Shown here: in pieces, positions 19,033 through 30,300 of the stretch
Layout of the letters: every line of letters starts with the position of its first letter
How positions within the stretch are numbered: the first letter of the stretch is position 1
DNA from: Reyranella sp.
Lineage (GTDB): Bacteria > Pseudomonadota > Alphaproteobacteria > Reyranellales > Reyranellaceae
Assembly (NCBI GenBank): GCA_030684475.1
Contig: JAUXWB010000156.1
Coordinates: 1 to 64,000 of the forward strand
Direction of reading: 5' to 3'
Length of the DNA: 64,000 bases
Notes under the pieces: generated by a model
What the model saw: the letters and a program-made list of their open reading frames with translations, nothing else
Databases searched by the model: none
Told to the model about the DNA's origin: nothing
Made by a program: the position numbers and the translations under genes

Positions 19033-20103
19033 TCAGGCCTTTGCCGCCCGCTCCTCGGGCGTGAGCGAAAGCCCGACCGAGACATGAGTCCGCGCCGATT
19101 CGGCGGCCGCCTCCATCACTGCCATGACCGCCAGCGCATGAAGCGGCGTCACCACCGTCTCCATGCTGCCGTTCAGCGCCTCGACGATGCCCCTGTAGTA
19201 AAGCCGCTGGTCGCCGGCCACGGCGGGCAGGGTGCGCGATGCGCCGGCTCCATCGAACACGACAAGAGGATCGGGATCTTCTCCCCAGCCCGGATCGCCG
19301 GGCCTCATGCCGCTGCGCAACTGCTGCTCCTGGCGGTCGGCAAGCTGCTTCACCAGGCTGCCCTCCGTCCCGTGGACGGTGAAGCGGGCCGTGCCGCCGG
19401 CAGCCAACGAGCCCGTATGCAGGATCACGCGTCGTTCCCGATAGTCGAGTACGACATGCGCCCAGTCGTCTGTGACAGCACCCGTGCGCTGACGTGCGAA
19501 ATTGCCCTGCACCCGGTCCGGCAGCCCGAAAAGCTGCAGGGCCTGGTCGACCAGATGCGGCCCGATGTCGAACCAGGCCCCGCTGCCCGGGCGCGGCTGC
19601 TCACGCCAGCGTCCCCAGACCTGCGGACGGAAGCGATCGAAATGCGACTCGAAATGCGTGACGTTGCCGACGAGTCCCTCGGCGAGTGCCTTGCGCACGG
19701 TCAGGAAATCGCTGTCCCAGCGGCGATTGTGGAATACCGACAGGAGCACGCCATGGCGCCGAGCCAGGGCAACCAGCTCGCGGGCCTCGGCCAGGTCGAC
19801 CGTGAACGGCTTCTCGACGACGACATGCTTGCCGGCCGCGAGTGCCGACCGCGCGATCGACGCATGGCTGTCGTTCGGCGTGGCGATCACGACCAGATCG
19901 ACCCGGCCGGATGTGGCGATCACCAGGGGATCGGAGTCGACCTCGGCGTCCGGCAAGTCGGCGCGCACCTTGGCGGCGTCACTCGACGCTACGGCGACGA
20001 GTTCGAGACCCGCCACCGCCTGGATCAGCGGTGCATGGAACGTCTTGCCGGCCAATCCATAGCCGCAAAGGCCGACGCGAACGGTGTGGGGAAGATCCGC
20101 CAT
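19033..20103 (-). CDS. Gfo/Idh/MocA-family oxidoreductase
   Basis: VGLCGYGLAGKTFHAPLI, VVEKPFTVD; start trimmed to 20103. Confidence 0.9.
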   Translation of the reverse strand: MADLPHTVRVGLCGYGLAGKTFHAPLIQAVAGLELVAVASSDAAKVRADLPDAEVDSDPLVIATSGRVDLVVIATPNDSHASIARSALAAGKHVVVEKPFTVDLAEARELVALARRHGVLLSVFHNRRWDSDFLTVRKALAEGLVGNVTHFESHFDRFRPQVWGRWREQPRPGSGAWFDIGPHLVDQALQLFGLPDRVQGNFARQRTGAVTDDWAHVVLDYRERRVILHTGSLAAGGTARFTVHGTEGSLVKQLADRQEQQLRSGMRPGDPGWGEDPDPLVVFDGAGASRTLPAVAGDQRLYYRGIVEALNGSMETVVTPLHALAVMAVMEAAAESARTHVSVGLSLTPEERAAKA

Positions 20104-20487
20104 GTATATCTCAGGAATTCCCAGCCCGGTCTCGTTCGCCACCCGTGGAAGACACGTTTTCACGCCCGAATTTCGACCGACGCGGCCTGGTGCGGAGCAA
20201 GGATTCTTCGTCTATTAGGCTTCCTGCCATGGACATCAATGCGCCCTCCCTGTACGCCACCCCGGCAAGCGTGTGAAGTTGCCGGCTCCGGCTGGCTCCA
20301 AGACCCTCTTCTATCGGATTGATTTTGCAGTGTTTAGCATGCTTTTGATCGACGGCGACCGGGTCGCTTGGCGCAAGACATCCTCCGGTCTCTTTGCCTC
20401 AGCCGGGATCGAACGGGTCCTTTGGCTTCCAGGCGGGAAGTTCATTCGCCAGTCCAACGCACCCATGCGCAGCCCGTGTGATTCCAG

Positions 20488-21711
20488 ATGAAGACTTGCC
20501 GCCTGTGTTCCAGCAAGAACCTGACCGACGCCATCGACCTGGGCGCAATGCCGATCGCCCACCGCATGAGGAAGCGGCAGGACGAGGCCGAGCAGCACTA
20601 CCCGCAGCGCTATGTGCTGTGCCGTGATTGCGGCCTGATGCAGATCGCGGACCCGATCGATCCCGAGGAGCTTTATCGGGAATTCAACTTCTGCTTCTCC
20701 GGCTGGAAGCCGCAGCCCCATATCGCGGCGGAGTTCGCGATGATATCGCGCACATCGCCAGGGAAATCGATGCTGGAGATCGGCAGCAACGACGGCCTGT
20801 TCCTAATCGAGGCACGCAAGAGCGGCTTCGGTCCCCTTCTCGGCATCGAACCCAATCGGCTCGCGACCGAGCAGGCGCGCTCGGGCGGTCTTTCGATCGT
20901 CAACGAGATGCTGACGCCGGCGCTCGCCGCCGACCTTGTGGCCAAGCACGGCAGGTTCGACACCGTCGTCGTGCGGCAGGTGCTCGAGCACTTGCTCGAC
21001 ATTCCCGGCTTCTTCACCTGTGTCGACCTGCTCCTTGCACCGCAGGGCATCCTGTTTGTCGACGTGCCCGACGTCGAGCAAGGCATGCGCAGCGGCGACG
21101 CGACAATGCTTTGGGAGGAGCACGTCAACTCCTTCACGACGCCCGTCCTCGAAAGCGCGCTGGCCCGCTTTGGTTTCGCGGTCGTCGAAAGCGAGCGATA
21201 CAACTTCTCCGGGGGCACGATCGCGGTCGCGGCGCGACGCGGCGCCGCTCGGGGGACGCCTCTCGATCTCGAGAAGCACCTGGCGGTCGCCGGCAAATTT
21301 GCCGAACGCGTCGAGGGCTACCAGAAGAGGCTGAAATCCGTTCTGAGCCGGGCACGCGACGCCGGCTTTGGCATCGTGCTTTACGGCGCGGGCAATCGAG
21401 CCTGCACCCTGACCAATTCAGGAGATCTCAAGGGGCTGATCGACTACGCGGTGGACGATCAGCTGGAGCGGCAAGGCCTCTTCATGCCGGGAACGGGCAT
21501 ACCAGTCCGGCCGTCGGCGGAGCTTGCACAGGAGAGCCGGCCGTTTCTTTGCCTCCTGGCCGTGAACAACGAGCACGAGACGAAGGTGACCGCCAAAGTG
21601 CGCGAGCTCGCCCGAGCGCCCGCTCACATCTTTACCGGCCTGTCGCCGGCGGATATCCACGCGGAGCTGGATCGCGTGTCGGCCCTGCTCGATCGCGAAA
21701 ACGCACCATGA
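20488..21711 (+). CDS. SAM-dependent methyltransferase, sugar C-methyltransferase-like with N-terminal Zn-binding cysteines
   Basis: CRLCSSKNL...CRDCGLMQI; MLEIGSNDGLFL. Confidence 0.88.
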   Translation: MKTCRLCSSKNLTDAIDLGAMPIAHRMRKRQDEAEQHYPQRYVLCRDCGLMQIADPIDPEELYREFNFCFSGWKPQPHIAAEFAMISRTSPGKSMLEIGSNDGLFLIEARKSGFGPLLGIEPNRLATEQARSGGLSIVNEMLTPALAADLVAKHGRFDTVVVRQVLEHLLDIPGFFTCVDLLLAPQGILFVDVPDVEQGMRSGDATMLWEEHVNSFTTPVLESALARFGFAVVESERYNFSGGTIAVAARRGAARGTPLDLEKHLAVAGKFAERVEGYQKRLKSVLSRARDAGFGIVLYGAGNRACTLTNSGDLKGLIDYAVDDQLERQGLFMPGTGIPVRPSAELAQESRPFLCLLAVNNEHETKVTAKVRELARAPAHIFTGLSPADIHAELDRVSALLDRENAP

Positions 21712-22931
21712 GCAATCCGCCGCCTGCGGGCAGGCTTTACTCCTACTATCGCGACTCGGGCATCTCACCGACCTTCGGCTCGCTTCAGACCGAGGCCGAT
21801 CTCGATCGCTTCTGCGAGCAACGGGCGCGACTCTTCACGCTGAAGCTGCAGATGCCGCCCGAGATGTTCCGACATGCACGGCTGCTGGAGTTCGGACCGG
21901 ACACCGGAGAGAACGCGCTCGTGTTCGCGCGCTGGGGTGCGCAAATCGAACTGGTCGAACCGAACACGGCGGTGTGGCCCCAGCTGCAGGCCTATTTCCG
22001 CCGCTTCGGACTTGAAGACCGACTGCTCGGCCTCCACGACAAGCCGATCCAGGAGTTCTCGCCGGCAGATCCAGCAGACATCGTGGTCGCCGAAGGGTTC
22101 ATCCACACCGTCAAACCGGAGAAGCAGTGGATCGACGTCGTACGCAAGGCGGTTCGGCCCGGCGGTTACCTGATCCTGTTCTACTACGAACGTCGTGCCC
22201 TCCTCATGGAGGCTTTCCATGCGGCGCTCTATCGCGAGTATTGCCGATTGATCGGCCAAAGGGGCCCCGACGTGGCCCGTCGGCTCTATGGCACGAAATG
22301 GGACGCGATTGCCCATGTCAGGCGCTTCAATTCGTGGGTCATGGACGTTCTCGAGAATCCGTACACACGTTCGCAGTTCACGATGGACGCGCCGCGCCTG
22401 GTGCAAATGATGGCCGAGTCGGAGTTCGAGCTTTACCAGTCATGGCCCCGGTATCGGGATGATCTCAGGATGCTGTGGCACAAGACACCGGAGTCACCGG
22501 GGTCGATTGCAGGAGAAGTGACCGGGCATTTGCAACGCAGTGCCCTCAGCCACGCGCTGGGCCGGACGCTCTACTGTATCGGAGACGACGCCAGCGTCGC
22601 GGCGATTGGCCGCCAGCTCGACAGGCTCCTTCAGACGGTCGACCAGGCGATGGAGACGGGCGGTCACCAGGTCTGGACTTCGATTGCGGAGGGCTTCCTG
22701 GACCTGCAGGTAAGCATCGACCAGGACAATGTGATCTACGCCCTGTCGGCAGATGCCCGTCGCTCGGTAAAGGCGATGCTCAACTCCGCCAGCCGTTGCG
22801 CGACCTTGGCGGCAACTGGCGATGCGACCGAATTGGCCGCTTTTGCCAATGTTGATCAGCCGTTCATATCTTTCTGGGGGCAGCCTGCACACTATGGCGT
22901 CTTCAGAAAGCGCACTCCGACAGACCTCTAG
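21708..22931 (+). CDS. Class I SAM-dependent methyltransferase-like protein
   Basis: LLEFGPDTGENALVFARWG, DIVVAEGFIHTVKPEKQW; ATGA overlap with upstream gene. Confidence 0.8.
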   Translation: MSNPPPAGRLYSYYRDSGISPTFGSLQTEADLDRFCEQRARLFTLKLQMPPEMFRHARLLEFGPDTGENALVFARWGAQIELVEPNTAVWPQLQAYFRRFGLEDRLLGLHDKPIQEFSPADPADIVVAEGFIHTVKPEKQWIDVVRKAVRPGGYLILFYYERRALLMEAFHAALYREYCRLIGQRGPDVARRLYGTKWDAIAHVRRFNSWVMDVLENPYTRSQFTMDAPRLVQMMAESEFELYQSWPRYRDDLRMLWHKTPESPGSIAGEVTGHLQRSALSHALGRTLYCIGDDASVAAIGRQLDRLLQTVDQAMETGGHQVWTSIAEGFLDLQVSIDQDNVIYALSADARRSVKAMLNSASRCATLAATGDATELAAFANVDQPFISFWGQPAHYGVFRKRTPTDL

Positions 22932-22977
22932 ATTTCGCCATTTGGCCAACGGCAATCAACCTAGCGACGGAAAGCGC

Positions 22978-23490
22978 ATGCTGTTTCGATTGATCCCGCC
23001 ACCAGAAATCGCGTTAGCGATGGCGCTTTCGCTTCTTCTGCCAATCCTCTTTGCAGCTGTCGGTAAGTCATGGCCCAGTGAATCGATCCTTGTTCAATTG
23101 GCCAAAAGTTCGGCGCTCTGCCTCGTCCTATGGTTAGCCGCTATCAGGCTCATCGGAATCCGAGTAGAGCCAAGCGCAGCGATCGCATGCCTTTGCATCC
23201 TCGCAATTGCCTCCATGGTTCTTTACGTTGGCGTTTCGCTTCTTGCGTATAGTTTTCGCCTTGAGACCCTTCTGACCGTCGGGCGCCATCCAGATGGGCT
23301 GACGTACGAAGAAGTGGCGGCGACCTTCGGCGATGGTGCAGGACTGAGTGCCCTGTCCAATGGTCGTATTCGTACGCTGGAATTGCTGGGAATGATCCAC
23401 CGGGCCGGCGATACAGTGGAGATCACCCCTCTCGGCAGCTTTGTCGCGAAACTTTACGGCGTCGTTCGCAACATCACAAATTTGGTGTGA
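22978..23490 (+). CDS. Small membrane protein with C-terminal winged-helix-like domain
   Basis: ~3 hydrophobic helices then LTYEEVAATFGDGAGLSALSNGRIRTLELLGMIHRAGDTVEITPLG; SD-like GGAAAG before ATG 22978. Confidence 0.68.
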   Translation: MLFRLIPPPEIALAMALSLLLPILFAAVGKSWPSESILVQLAKSSALCLVLWLAAIRLIGIRVEPSAAIACLCILAIASMVLYVGVSLLAYSFRLETLLTVGRHPDGLTYEEVAATFGDGAGLSALSNGRIRTLELLGMIHRAGDTVEITPLGSFVAKLYGVVRNITNLV

Positions 23491-23975
23491 TGATGAGCGA
23501 CTATGTATGCGCCATTGCGGGTTTTGCACTTGTCCTGCTGCTGTCCTTGGTGTGTCTGCAAGTAACGGCTCGAACCAATCCTTTCCTCGTGCTCATCACA
23601 TTGGCAATTCTCATCAATGTATGCACGGCGGCGGGGGCTCATCTCTTTATTCCGACGCTCCGCTATTGGCACTACACGCCGCCTTTTTTCTTGTTGGTCA
23701 TGATCACGATTTTTTGCCTGGGAGCGGTGTTTTCTTCGGCATCCCTGCAAGTGCTGCAGGCGATTTCGCAAAGTGGCGGAAAAGCGACTGCCGCGACTTT
23801 GCATGAGGGCGTCATTAAGGAAAATCTGTTCAAACGGCTCGACGAGCACGTCGCCGCGAACCGTGTCCGCCAGTCGGGTGACGCATATCGCGTCACCGAG
23901 AATGGCCGATCTCTCATCACATGGATCGAGAAGTTTAAGCGGTTCTTTTCGATTGAGCAGACAGGAATCTATTGA
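23487..23975 (+). CDS. Small membrane protein with C-terminal winged-helix-like domain (second of pair)
   Basis: ~3 hydrophobic helices then ATAATLHEGVIKENLFKRLDEHVAANRVRQSGDAYRVTENGRSL; 4-bp overlap upstream. Confidence 0.7.
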   Translation: MMMSDYVCAIAGFALVLLLSLVCLQVTARTNPFLVLITLAILINVCTAAGAHLFIPTLRYWHYTPPFFLLVMITIFCLGAVFSSASLQVLQAISQSGGKATAATLHEGVIKENLFKRLDEHVAANRVRQSGDAYRVTENGRSLITWIEKFKRFFSIEQTGIY

Positions 23976-23976
23976 A

Positions 23977-26163
23977 ATGCGGAAGCTGCAAACGCCCAAT
24001 CGGAAAGCCGTCGCGGAAATAGCAAAGCGGAGCTTCAGTGAGTTGAGGACGAGGGTAACGACTTTCTTCCAGGCAAAGGCTTCGGGTTTTGTGGACGCCT
24101 CTGAGGCTTGGTGTTCGGGACCGCAGACAAGTACCGGAATGCTTCGCGGAACCGCAATTGCGCTATGGGGAGCGTTAATTGGAGCTGTGATCGCGTCGCT
24201 AGCCGCCTATTGGTTGATCGAGATATCAGAGGCAAGTCGTGCTTATTTCGGGCAGAACCTGGCACAATATCCGGTGTTAGATGAATATAAAAAATCAGCC
24301 CTGACCAAGAATGCAGAGAAGACCTTTTATTTTTTATTCTATGGTTTCGGCGTGATATGTGCTGCTGCGGCACTGCATTTTCGTAGGGCCCTGGCGCGCA
24401 CTCGGGCGTTCACCTTCTTGATCTCGGCCAGTGCCGCCATCCCAGCGCTTCATGTGCTGGTCGCCGGAACCACTCAGCGAAGCGATATTTCGTTCTTCGC
24501 CCTGCTGGTTGTCGCCGCAGCTCTGTTCGTTCCCGCTTTAGTGTTTCGCTTTGGCTCGGGGCGGCAGTTGGCGGATGGCGTGCGCCAATCAAGCACAATC
24601 GTTTTTGATCCGAGGCTTCTTCGGATAGACGGATATGTAGTCATAGTGCTCGCACTGCTGATTATTCCCTTAAAGCTTCAATTTATTGCGTATGAAAGTG
24701 CATATAACAGTCATCCGGTATCATTTTTGATCGGCCCAGCACTGTCCGCACTTGCTGATGGGTTGTTGCCTGGTCGGGATTTCATCGCATTTTATGGGCA
24801 AGGCCCATCCTATCTATTCCGCCCATTCCTAAGTACGGATCTTGCGGCAGTATACGGGCGCTATGTCGTCTTTCTGTCGGCGATTGTCTTTGCAATCCAC
24901 GTGTCTTGCTATTTTGTCTTGCGCGATTTTTATCGCGATCGCGCCCTCGCTTGCGTGACCGCAATTGCATTGATCTTCACTTATCATTTTGGAGCCGGTT
25001 CCGTGCTTATGGGACCATCAGCTCTCCCGGTACGGTTTGCCTTGATCTTCGTTCTCGCTGCGGTGACGGTTCAAGCAATGACCAGCTCAAGAAGCATTCG
25101 CTGGCTGCTGCTGAGCGGTGCAATCGTCGGCGTTTCAGTATTTTGGAACAGCGAAACCGGCGTCCTCATGTTCGTGGCAGTTCCGGTCGCTTACGTCGGG
25201 AATGAAATTTTCAACAGGAAGTTTCCGTGGCGGATCTTCTTCTTCATCGCTTCCGCGATCGCTACTTTTTTGGCTGTGTCAGCCGCCGCATTTGGAGTCG
25301 ACGCGCTTAGCCAACCTTTTTTTGCATCGCTTGTGGAGCCCCTTCGCCTGCACTCGGCAGGAAACTGGGTGGGCATCGTTATGAATTGGGAGCCTGGAAG
25401 CGGCTATATCTACCAGATCAGCGCCCCAGCAGTTGCAATCGCGACCGGCATGGCGGCTCTGGCGAGGGGCAAAGATGCCGAGCCACGACTAGACCGAGAG
25501 AGGGCTTATTTGATCTTTTTCTCTATTGTCGCACTGATCTTTACTCCGAAATGGATCAATCGCTCCCTGGATGCCGTATGGCAACAAAATGCTTTCGCAT
25601 TCCTAATCATTGCGGTGTGGTGGGCACGAATTGCTCTAAGAGGCGCGTATTCCTACTACCCGTCCAAGAACGGCGCAGCGACGCTCATTGCCTCCGGTGG
25701 GATTTTTGCCCTGTTGATGCTCTGGAGTATAGCGGATCGCCTGCAGCCCAACATTAAAGTCGGCCTCAAAGCGTACGTCGAATTCCCTACCGCTATCAAT
25801 CTCTCGCGCTTGTTTCGCAGCGAAGATTATGGGATCGACATGCTCGTGGATGACAGCGATTTCAAGCTGGTCAATTCATTGCTCAAGCTGCGGGAGCCAA
25901 TGCTGCTCCTTTCGAATCGGGACTGGTTGGTCCTGATGAAGCTGGGACGAGCACCCAAGAGCTATTTCCTGCCACTCGATGAAATCTTTAGTTCTGATCA
26001 TTTGGCGCGAAGTTTCGATGGTGCCAAGTACTTGTTCGTAGATCGAGACTACAAGTTCCCCCCATATGTTTGGCTCAAAGACGATCTTCAGGATCGCCTG
26101 CAGCGTGAATTTCGTTTGGTGGGCGAATCTACGCGATTTCTGGTATACGGACGCATACAATGA
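23977..26163 (+). CDS. Large polytopic membrane protein, GT-C glycosyltransferase-like
   Basis: 728 aa with many TM segments, loop LPGRDFIAFYGQGPSYLFRP, C-terminal soluble region. Confidence 0.65.
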   Translation: MRKLQTPNRKAVAEIAKRSFSELRTRVTTFFQAKASGFVDASEAWCSGPQTSTGMLRGTAIALWGALIGAVIASLAAYWLIEISEASRAYFGQNLAQYPVLDEYKKSALTKNAEKTFYFLFYGFGVICAAAALHFRRALARTRAFTFLISASAAIPALHVLVAGTTQRSDISFFALLVVAAALFVPALVFRFGSGRQLADGVRQSSTIVFDPRLLRIDGYVVIVLALLIIPLKLQFIAYESAYNSHPVSFLIGPALSALADGLLPGRDFIAFYGQGPSYLFRPFLSTDLAAVYGRYVVFLSAIVFAIHVSCYFVLRDFYRDRALACVTAIALIFTYHFGAGSVLMGPSALPVRFALIFVLAAVTVQAMTSSRSIRWLLLSGAIVGVSVFWNSETGVLMFVAVPVAYVGNEIFNRKFPWRIFFFIASAIATFLAVSAAAFGVDALSQPFFASLVEPLRLHSAGNWVGIVMNWEPGSGYIYQISAPAVAIATGMAALARGKDAEPRLDRERAYLIFFSIVALIFTPKWINRSLDAVWQQNAFAFLIIAVWWARIALRGAYSYYPSKNGAATLIASGGIFALLMLWSIADRLQPNIKVGLKAYVEFPTAINLSRLFRSEDYGIDMLVDDSDFKLVNSLLKLREPMLLLSNRDWLVLMKLGRAPKSYFLPLDEIFSSDHLARSFDGAKYLFVDRDYKFPPYVWLKDDLQDRLQREFRLVGESTRFLVYGRIQ

Positions 26164-26343
26164 ACACATCCGGTGTTCCGTCCAGATTTTGGTCGATGTG
26201 GTAATTGTAGCGGAGTCGGACGTCCTTCATTGACCGCCCTTTGATTTGCTATAGCATTTTGCCGCTTTCTCAACCTCCGCTTCGTGTAGAGTGCCATTGA
26301 TTCGAAGCAATTCAATCCCCTTCCGGCCCGAGAACTTTGCCGT

Positions 26344-27351
26344 GTGATGTTTCTTACGAATACCGGTTTCAGAACGGCGATTTCCGTATTGTTGCTCTGC
26401 GCTGCTATCGCCTATCTGCTTACGCGCGACGAGTGTTGTTCGATGGATTCAAAGCTGCTGCTTGCCGCGGCGGCCATACAGCCCGTCAACATGCTCGTTA
26501 TTGCGACGTTGGCGTGGCGCTTTGTCCTGCTCGCGCATCCGCCGCGCCCTGGTCTTTGGTCGAGTTTCAAGGCCAGCATGCTGGCAACCGGGCTGAACAT
26601 CTTGCTCCCTGCCCGCGGCGGCGACTTTGTCAGGCTTACTTATCTCCGGCAGCGCGAGGGCACGCCGCTCGGTACGGGTCTTTCCATTTCGATCATTGAG
26701 CGGGTTGCCGATCTGATCGTGCTCTCCGCGATGGCGATCATCGTCGCCAGCTTGGTATTGCAGTCGCAAGTCATCGTGCCGATCGTCGCGATCGCGGCAC
26801 TCGGCGTTGGACTAATTATGCTCTCGGCGCTGCTGCCGTTCTGGCTCGCCATCCTGTACAGGATATTTCCAGCCGCCATGGCAAATTTTCTCGCGTCGGT
26901 CATGACGGAGACTGCGGCTCGAATCCGCGACGGAAAGATCTTTCTCGCGCTCGGCGCTTCCGTCATCTTCATGGGGCTGGGTCTGGTTGCAACCCTGATT
27001 TTTTTCCGGATCGCGACCGAACAGGAGTTCTCGCTCACCCTCGCGGCGATGGTCCTTGTTTTCGCGAGCCTTGGCGGTGCGATCCCGATCCTTCCCGGCG
27101 GCCTTGCCACATTCGAAGCCGGGGTTATCGCAGCCCTGATGTATGGCGGATATTCGGCAAGCGACGCCCTAATGCTGGCAGTCGTCTATCGCCTTCAGCA
27201 GTACGTCATGGCGACGCCTCTCGCCCTGGTGATCGCTTCCCGTGAGCGCGTCGGCCTGAGCGCGATGTTTTCTGAAATGTTTCGACTGTTTACGAACCGG
27301 CGCGCGCGAAGGGCCCCAACTCCGACATCCTCTGTGAATGAAAAGCGTTAG
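26344..27351 (+). CDS. Flippase-like / lysylphosphatidylglycerol synthase TM-region family membrane protein
   Basis: LLPARGGDFVRLTYLRQREGTPLGTGLSISIIERVADLIVL, GAIPILPGGLATFEAGVIAAL. Confidence 0.82.
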   Translation: MMFLTNTGFRTAISVLLLCAAIAYLLTRDECCSMDSKLLLAAAAIQPVNMLVIATLAWRFVLLAHPPRPGLWSSFKASMLATGLNILLPARGGDFVRLTYLRQREGTPLGTGLSISIIERVADLIVLSAMAIIVASLVLQSQVIVPIVAIAALGVGLIMLSALLPFWLAILYRIFPAAMANFLASVMTETAARIRDGKIFLALGASVIFMGLGLVATLIFFRIATEQEFSLTLAAMVLVFASLGGAIPILPGGLATFEAGVIAALMYGGYSASDALMLAVVYRLQQYVMATPLALVIASRERVGLSAMFSEMFRLFTNRRARRAPTPTSSVNEKR

Positions 27352-30300
27352 GCCACTCGATCGCGAGAGCGCGCAAGACAAGCCTGCCGAGATCGAATGC
27401 CGATTCGAACGGGCGCTGACCATCGTCGTTCCGGCACTCAATGAAGCAGCCGCCATTCGCCAAGTCGTCGAAGGATTGGAGCGTGTCGCAGCAGAATGCC
27501 TCGACCGGTTCGAAATCGTGGCCATCAACGACGGCAGCACCGACGATACCGGCACAATTCTCGATGCACTGAAAAAGAAGATTCCCGAACTTACGGTCGT
27601 GCATCACGCACAACGCCAGGGTGTCGGTACCGGTTTTCGCGCAGGGCTCGCGCTGGCAACCACGCCCTTCATCACGGTCGTTCCAGGCGACGGCGCCTAT
27701 CCGCCGCAAAATCTGCAAACGGCGTTCAGGATGGTCGGCAGCGCACGCCATATCGGCTCGATGCGCACGAACCAGCTCTCGGCCCGTGGGTCGTTTCGTT
27801 CGGTCTATTCGTGGGCATACAAGTTCGGCATCGGCTGGCTGCTTCAACTCCCCGTCAGCGATCTCCACAGTCTTCACATTTACGCCGTCGACTCGCTGCG
27901 GCGGTCGCGCCTCACGCAGGACGGCTACCTGTATGGCATTGAAGCGCTTTCGGCCGCCGACATCGACCCGCATGACCTGAGGGAAACAGAGGTGACGCTT
28001 GCGCCCGATCGGGACCGCGCGAACCGCTCGCTGCGTTTCTCGACCGTGTTGGATTTGCTTTCTGCGCTCGGCGGTCTTTCCGATCGCCTGTTCGCGGGCT
28101 TGAAAGCACGCGGGCTGCTGGCGTTTCTGGCCGCCTATAGTTTGGTTTGGGTCCTAGTCTGCCTGCAGTTCAGCGAGACGCCCCATCTTCAGGACCTGGT
28201 TCCGAGGTCCTCTTGGTCCTATCTCACGGCGACGCTCGCCACGTTGCCAGCAATTGTCCTGATTCCTCTGACATTTGGCCTGTTGCTGCTTTCGCTATTC
28301 GATCGCAAGAACAACATTCCCCGCCCGTCCGATGACCATATCCTGTTGTCGATCATCGCGGGCACGGCTGCGCTCATACCGCTTGGCACACTTCTGGGGG
28401 CCGCCGGCTTGCTGCGGCCGGCCATTCTTGTGCCGGCGTGCCTGGCTGTCGTCTGGTTCGGATTGCTGCGGCATCCAGGCGCGCTGCTGTCGTTCTTCGA
28501 TTACGTGCTGCTTCGCGGCACCGCGACAAGAACTTCCATTGTGCTGATACGCGTGGCCGTGCTCTGCGCGCTCCTGCTCGTCCTGATCGGACAGGCTTTG
28601 CCGGTGGACGTCTGGATGACGGACGTGATGCAGATTTACTATGCGTTCCTGGCGCGCGTGAAGGCGGCCGGCAACTTCTGGATCGACCCATCCGCGCCCG
28701 ATCTATCCAATTTCCTCATTGGCCGCGGCAACGGGCTGCACCTGATCTTTGCCGCCATGTTTCACCCCTACATCGGTGGCCTGATTAGCTTCGCCTATGT
28801 CTGCGGCATTCTGCTCATCGTCCGGCGGACCGGTACACTGCTGTTGGACGGCACGCTGGGAAAGCAGGCCGACTTGCGGGAAAGCGCATGGGTGGCGGCC
28901 CTAGATCTGCTTGTGTTGGCGACACTGATGTCGGCGCTCTTGCGCATCGAATTCGCGAAGTATCACCTGCAGCTCGGCTTCCTTATTGCCGCAGGCCTCT
29001 ATCTCCTCGTCCTGCAACTTCACCGCGGGACGAGTACGGGGGCAAAAGCCCTGCTCGTGACCGCGATCACGCTCGCCGTCGTGCTGCCGCTCATTCTTCC
29101 GCAGCATATTATATTTTCTGGCATCCTCCTCGGCGCCGCTGCCGCTACGGGACTTCTGTACCGAGACTGGAAACTTGCGTCGACTGCCGTGAGCCTAGGC
29201 GTCATTGCCGGCCTCGCCTGCCTCCTCTCGTTGACGGTCAACTACGCTCACGTGGGCATTCCCGAACTTTTTCCTACCTCGATCTTCGCCAGGTTCGCCG
29301 ATGTAGAACGGTATGGACAATTATCGAGCTTCGAAGTCTGGCGATATATATTTCTGGCTCAGAATCTGAACGATCAAGCCATTGAGATCGGCCCCAGAAC
29401 GGCTGAACGATTGATGACGTTCCTCCACGGAACGCTGGTCAATGCAATGCTGCTCGGTTCGGCGGAGCTGCGCGAATGGGTCCTCCAATGGGTCGACTAT
29501 CACTGGAAGTGGCTTGCCGCCGACCCATGGTTTGCCGTCGCCTGCCTCTCTCCCCTGATCCTCGTCACGCTCATCGTCCTGTACAAGCCGCGCGCGCAGA
29601 TACTTCCCGTCACCATCGCCGTATTGCTGCTTACGGCCCCGGTCGCCTATATCGCCGGCCAGTGGCCCAGCGTGTTCGTGATCGCCGCGCCGGTAGCCCT
29701 CTATGCGATCCTTTCCGCCCGGGTAGCGGCGCACATTGCGGCGGCATTTGCCAGACCTGCCACGCTCGTCAACGAGCGTTCCGAAAACGATGGCGGCATG
29801 AGCTTTACTGGAAGGGTGCTGTTGGCATTGATGTTCGTGTGGCTTGGAATGGGGCTTCTTTATGCGCTCGTACCCGGGGAGAGCATCAACCGGATGTTTC
29901 TTGCGTTCGCTCCCTTGACTTCGGTTCTCGTCGTTCTGCTGGTCTGTGTGTGTGCGAGATTGTTCTTGAACGCGCGCTCGACAGCAATGGCGCTGACAAG
30001 AAATACGGGGCATCCGGACCGATTCAAGGTGGCAAATCCCGCTCAGGTCGTTACCGGTCTGATTATCTGCGCAGCCGTGCCCGCTGTTCTGATCGGGGTT
30101 CCCGCGGCGCAACTCGGCGTCGGCACTCCATTCGCAGCGCTCAGCATCGCCGTGCATATGCTGATTGTCGCTCTGGCGGGCGCCAGCCTCTACGGCCTGC
30201 TCCGGTCGGCCCCCGGATCATTCAAAGGGCTTTCGCTGTCGCGCTGGGCTTCGCTGGATATGCGTTTTGTCAGCCGAGCAGTCGCGGCTGCCTTCGCCCT

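Noticed and set aside
17878-20322. 814-aa + strand ORF spanning the epimerase and Gfo/Idh genes
   Set aside because: Low-complexity, Arg/Gly-rich translation, out of frame with the epimerase at 18026 and antisense to the oxidoreductase at 19033; no recognisable domain.
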